A stretch of 64,000 bases of DNA from the NCBI RefSeq assembly GCF_008329645.1, contig NZ_CP043474.1, forward strand, positions 4,774,001 through 4,838,000, given 5' to 3'. Shown here one piece after another: positions 60,625-64,000 of this stretch (positions within the stretch are counted from its first letter, which is position 1; each line of letters opens with the position of its first letter). This stretch comes from Mycolicibacterium grossiae (GTDB taxonomy: Bacteria > Actinomycetota > Actinomycetes > Mycobacteriales > Mycobacteriaceae). The translations under genes were made by a program, and so were the position numbers. The notes beneath the pieces are model-generated. The model had not been told where the DNA came from, ran no database searches, and was given only the letters and a program-made list of their open reading frames with translations.

Positions 60625-60815
60625 GTTTCGTCCTCCTCGGCGTGGAGCGCGCGGCGAAGCAACGCGATGCCGTTGCCCAGCGCGCCGTCGAGTATCACGG
60701 CGGCCCCCCACGCGAGGAGCAGCACCACCGGCATCACCACCACGGTCTGCACGACGAAGCCGAGCCCGGACAACCACAACTCGACCCCATCCCACCAATT
60801 CAAGATGCCGGTCAT
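60621..60815 (-). CDS. 64-residue small membrane protein (Rv2401-like)
   Basis: A 64-residue protein with an amphipathic N-terminus (MTGILNWWDGVELWLSGL), one transmembrane helix (FVVQTVVVMPVVLLLAWGAAVIL) and an acidic tail HAEEDET. It is divergent from the FAD monooxygenase and coupled to the 28-residue peptide. Function is unknown. Confidence 0.65.
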   Translation of the reverse strand: MTGILNWWDGVELWLSGLGFVVQTVVVMPVVLLLAWGAAVILDGALGNGIALLRRALHAEEDET

Positions 60816-60839
60816 CGGGTCCACCCTACGATCATCGGC

Positions 60840-62066
60840 GTGGACACCCCCGTCGCCTCGACGACGTGCCTGGTCGCCGGTGGTGGGCCGGCCGGCATGA
60901 TGCTCGCGCTGCTGCTCGCCCGCGCCGGCATCGACGTCACCGTCATGGAGAAGCACGCCGACTTCCTCCGGGACTTCCGCGGTGACACCGTGCACGCGAG
61001 CACGCTGCGGCTGCTCGACGAACTCGGTCTGGGTCCCGCATTCGCCGCGCTGCCGCACCGGCTGATCGACAGCATCGACGCGCGCGTGCAGGGCAGCGCG
61101 CTCTCGTTCGACCTGAGCGGCCTGCCCGGCCGGCACCAGCACATCGCGCTGGTGCCGCAATGGGACTTCCTCGAGCTGCTGGCCACGGCGGCCGAGCGCG
61201 AGCCGCGCTTCCGGCTGCTGCGCAGCACCGAGGTGCTGGCGCCGGTCCGCTCCGGTGGGCGGGTGACCGGGGTGCGCTACCGCGGCGCCGACGGCACGGT
61301 CGCCGAGATGAGCGCGCACCTGACGGTCGCCTGCGACGGCCGGTCGTCGACCCTGCGCGCCGCTGCCGGGCTGGTGCCGCGCGACTTCGGCGCCCCGATG
61401 GACGTCTGGTGGTTCCGGCTGTCCCGGCGCCCCGGCGACCCGCACGGCCTCAACGGCGTGTTCGCGTCGGGACACGGCTGCGCGGTGATCGACCGGGGCG
61501 ACTACTTCCAGATCGCCTACATGATCCGCAAGGGGACCGACGACGAGATCCGGGCCGAGGGCATCGACGTGCTGCGCCGCCAACTGGGCGAGCTGTTGCC
61601 CTGGCTCGCCGACCGCACCGACGAACTGCGGACCTTCGACGACGTGAAACTGCTCGACGTCCAGCTGAACCGGCTGCGGCGGTGGTACGTCGACGGGCTG
61701 CTGTGCATCGGCGACGCCGCGCACGCCATGTCACCCATCGGCGGCGTCGGCATCAACCTGGCCGTGGCCGACGCGGTGGCCGCCGCGCGGCTGCTCGCCG
61801 AGCCGCTGCTGAACCGGGCGGTGACCACCTCCGAACTCGCCCGGGTGCAGCGGCGCCGCTGGCTGCCGACGGCCATCGTCCAGCGCGTGCAGCGCACCCT
61901 GCAGAACCGGGCGGTCGCACCGGCGATCTCCGCGGACGCCGCCCCGTCGCAGAACCCGCGGGTCATCGGGCTGGCCAACCGGTTCCCCGCCCTGCGGGCG
62001 GTGGCCGCCTACGGCGTCGCGATCGGCCCGCTGCCCGAGCACGCACCCGCGTTCGCCCGCCGCTGA
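60840..62066 (+). CDS. FAD-dependent monooxygenase (PHBH-type)
   Basis: A 408-residue class A flavin monooxygenase. FAD motifs: GGGPAGMMLALLLARAG (residues about 13-29), CDGRSSTLR (DG motif, about 163) and GDAAHAMSPIGGVGINLAVADA (GD motif, about 293-314). It starts at a GTG (60840). It probably hydroxylates an aromatic compound or quinone-like substrate; the substrate is unknown. Confidence 0.85.
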   Translation: MDTPVASTTCLVAGGGPAGMMLALLLARAGIDVTVMEKHADFLRDFRGDTVHASTLRLLDELGLGPAFAALPHRLIDSIDARVQGSALSFDLSGLPGRHQHIALVPQWDFLELLATAAEREPRFRLLRSTEVLAPVRSGGRVTGVRYRGADGTVAEMSAHLTVACDGRSSTLRAAAGLVPRDFGAPMDVWWFRLSRRPGDPHGLNGVFASGHGCAVIDRGDYFQIAYMIRKGTDDEIRAEGIDVLRRQLGELLPWLADRTDELRTFDDVKLLDVQLNRLRRWYVDGLLCIGDAAHAMSPIGGVGINLAVADAVAAARLLAEPLLNRAVTTSELARVQRRRWLPTAIVQRVQRTLQNRAVAPAISADAAPSQNPRVIGLANRFPALRAVAAYGVAIGPLPEHAPAFARR

Positions 62067-62116
62067 TCAGGGACGACACGGCCGCCACGAGTAGACGGCG
62101 GGGTGCTTCGCGGTCG

Positions 62117-64000
62117 ATGATGTCCGACATGGTTCTGCAGCCCACCGAGTCCTCGAGCGAGCCCCGCAGCAACGGCCGCGCCGGCGCCGAGAACACCACG
62201 CCGTTCACCGTGACCGGGCCGGTGCCCTACACCGGCGGCGGGCTCCGCAACCCGTTCCCGCCGATCGCCGACTACGGGTTCCTGTCGGACTGCGAGACCA
62301 CCTGCCTGGTGTCGTCGGCCGGCTCGATCGAGTGGCTGTGCGTGCCGCGGCCCGACTCCCCCAGCGTCTTCGGGGCGATCCTGGACCGCGGTGCCGGCCA
62401 CTTCCGGCTCGCGCCCTACGGGGTATCGGTGCCTGCGGCCCGGCGCTACCTGCCCGGCAGCCTGATCCTCGAGACGACGTGGCAGACCCACACCGGCTGG
62501 CTGATCGTCCGCGAGGCGCTGGTGCAGGGCCCCTGGCACGACCTCGAGCGGCGTTCGCGCACCCACCGGCGCACGCCGATGGACTGGGACGCCGAACACA
62601 TCCTGCTGCGCACCGTCCGCTGCGTCAGCGGCACCGTCGAGCTGGTGATGAGCTGCGAGCCGTCGTTCGACTACCACCGCATCCCGGCCAAGTGGGAGTA
62701 CTCCGGCCCCGCCTACGGCGAGGCGATCGCGCGGGCGAGCCGCAACCCGGACGCGCATCCGACGCTGCGGCTGACCACCAATCTGCGGCTCGGCCTGGAG
62801 GGGCACGAGGCGCGCGCCCGCACGCGGCTCACCGAGGGTGACAACGTCTTCGTCGCGCTGTCCTGGTCGGGCCATCCCGCGCCGCAGACGTTCGACGAGG
62901 CGGCCAACAAGATGTGGCAGACCAGCGAGATGTGGCGGCAGTGGATCAACATCGGCGACTTCCCCGACCATCCGTGGCGGTCGTACCTGCAGCGCAGCGC
63001 GCTGACACTGAAGGGCCTGACCTACTCGCCGACCGGCGCGCTGCTGGCAGCGAGCACGACGTCGCTGCCGGAAACCCCGCAGGGCGAACGCAATTGGGAC
63101 TACCGCTACGCGTGGATCCGCGACTCGACCTTCGCGCTGTGGGGGCTCTACACGCTGGGCCTCGACCGGGAGGCCGACGACTTCTTCGCGTTCATCGCCG
63201 ACGTGTCCGGCGCCAACAACGGCGAGCGGCACCCGCTGCAGGTGATGTACGCCGTCGGCGGTGAGCGCAGCCTCGTCGAGGAGGAGCTGCACCACCTGTC
63301 CGGCTACGACAACTCACGGCCGGTGCGCATCGGCAACGGGGCGTACAACCAGATGCAGCACGACATCTGGGGCACGATGCTGGATTCGGTGTACCTGCAC
63401 GCGAAGTCGCGCGAGCAGATCCCGGAGATGCTGTGGCCGGTGCTGAAGAACCAGGTCGAGGAGGCCGTCAAGCACTGGAAGGAACCCGACCGCGGCATCT
63501 GGGAGGTGCGCGGCGAGCCGCAGCACTTCACGTCGAGCAAGATCATGTGCTGGGTGGCGCTCGACCGCGGCGCGAAACTCGCCGAACTGCAGGGCGAGAA
63601 GAGCTACGCCCAGCAGTGGTCGACGACCGCCGAGGAGATCAAGGCCGACATCCTCGCCCACGGCGTCGACGACCGCGGCGTGCTGACCCAGCGCTACGGC
63701 GACCCCGCCCTCGACGCGTCGCTGCTGCTGGCCCCCCTGGTGCGGTTCCTGCCGTCGGACGACCCGATCGTGCGCAACACGGTCCTCGCCATCGCCGACG
63801 AACTCACCGAGGACGGGCTGGTGCTGCGGTACCGGACCGAGGAGACCGACGACGGATTGTCCGGCGAGGAGGGGTCGTTCACGATCTGCTCGTTCTGGCT
63901 GGTGTCGGCGCTCGTCGAGATCGGTGAGGTGAGCCGCGCCCGGCACCTGTGCGAGCGGCTGCTGTCGTTCGCCAGCCCGCTGCACCTCTACGCCGAGGAG
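62117..64000 (+). CDS. Glycoside hydrolase family 15 protein, trehalase-like (cut by window edge)
   Basis: The first 628 residues of a GH15 enzyme (Rv2402-like; mycobacterial members have been reported as trehalases). The frame runs off the window. Visible: IADYGFLSDCETTCLVSSAGSIEWLCVPRPDSPSVFG at the N-terminus (about 45-80), ERNWDYRYAWIRDSTFALWGLY (about 330) and the later EEGSFTICSFWLVSAL (about 585), where Glu residues of the catalytic pair lie. Three in-frame ATGs (62117, 62120, 62129) could start it. It should cleave alpha-glucosidic bonds in trehalose or a related glucan. Confidence 0.88.
   Translation, partial: MMSDMVLQPTESSSEPRSNGRAGAENTTPFTVTGPVPYTGGGLRNPFPPIADYGFLSDCETTCLVSSAGSIEWLCVPRPDSPSVFGAILDRGAGHFRLAPYGVSVPAARRYLPGSLILETTWQTHTGWLIVREALVQGPWHDLERRSRTHRRTPMDWDAEHILLRTVRCVSGTVELVMSCEPSFDYHRIPAKWEYSGPAYGEAIARASRNPDAHPTLRLTTNLRLGLEGHEARARTRLTEGDNVFVALSWSGHPAPQTFDEAANKMWQTSEMWRQWINIGDFPDHPWRSYLQRSALTLKGLTYSPTGALLAASTTSLPETPQGERNWDYRYAWIRDSTFALWGLYTLGLDREADDFFAFIADVSGANNGERHPLQVMYAVGGERSLVEEELHHLSGYDNSRPVRIGNGAYNQMQHDIWGTMLDSVYLHAKSREQIPEMLWPVLKNQVEEAVKHWKEPDRGIWEVRGEPQHFTSSKIMCWVALDRGAKLAELQGEKSYAQQWSTTAEEIKADILAHGVDDRGVLTQRYGDPALDASLLLAPLVRFLPSDDPIVRNTVLAIADELTEDGLVLRYRTEETDDGLSGEEGSFTICSFWLVSALVEIGEVSRARHLCERLLSFASPLHLYAEE

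Noticed and set aside
1..64000. CRISPR arrays, insertion sequences, prophage or integrated plasmid
   Set aside because: No regularly spaced repeats, transposase or integrase motifs, or terminal inverted repeats with target duplications were seen; synteny with other mycobacteria is continuous.

Overview
The window is high-GC actinobacterial DNA that reads as a Mycobacterium chromosome, most likely a non-tuberculous, Mycolicibacterium-type species. The evidence is a gene order that, from memory, follows the M. tuberculosis Rv2341-Rv2402 region almost gene for gene (tRNA-Asn, dnaG, dgt, TPM protein, glyS, smtB-zur, uppS, recO, amidase, era, ybeY, phoH, rsmE, dnaJ2, hrcA, mycobactin locus, hemW, nirA-cysH-sirB, cysA-W-T-subI, GH15 enzyme). 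Other evidence is many GTG starts, 4-nt stop/start overlaps, leaderless promoters and a complete mbt cluster. No database search was run; names come from motifs, length and synteny. No insertion sequence, prophage or CRISPR array was seen.

Layout. 1-4.5 kb: end of an MFS transporter, a VIT-family metal transporter, an acyl-CoA oxidase-like enzyme, a lipoprotein, tRNA-Asn and two small proteins. 4.5-24.9 kb: housekeeping genes for replication (dnaG, dgt), translation (glyS, era, ybeY, rsmE), the zinc regulators smtB-zur, envelope lipid synthesis (uppS), repair (recO) and protein quality control (dnaJ2, hrcA). 24.9-51.8 kb: the mycobactin siderophore locus. mbtB-T-C-D-E-F-G-H form one tightly coupled minus-strand operon, and mbtA diverges from it across a region with two IdeR-box-like sites 20 bp apart. 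51.9-60.5 kb: hemW and two convergent sulfur-assimilation operons, nirA-cysH-sirB (+) and subI-cysT-cysW-cysA (-), each preceded by a short leaderless ORF ending in a cysteine cluster. 60.5-64 kb: two tiny membrane proteins, an FAD monooxygenase and the start of a GH15 enzyme.

The most notable feature is a 1710-residue iterative type I polyketide synthase (46651-51783, KS-AT-DH/TH-KR-ACP) of the 6-methylsalicylic acid synthase type. It lies between mbtA and hemW, where M. tuberculosis has mbtJ and the salicylate synthase mbtI, and it has its own IdeR-box-like site. The inference is that this organism makes the aryl cap of its mycobactin by a polyketide route (6-methylsalicylate) instead of from chorismate. 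Mycobactins with 6-methylsalicylate (such as F and H) have been known chemically for decades. In this model the PKS makes the acid, MbtA adenylates it and loads MbtB, MbtB adds and cyclises Ser/Thr, MbtE, MbtF and MbtG add N-hydroxylysines, and MbtC/MbtD insert the short polyketide unit.
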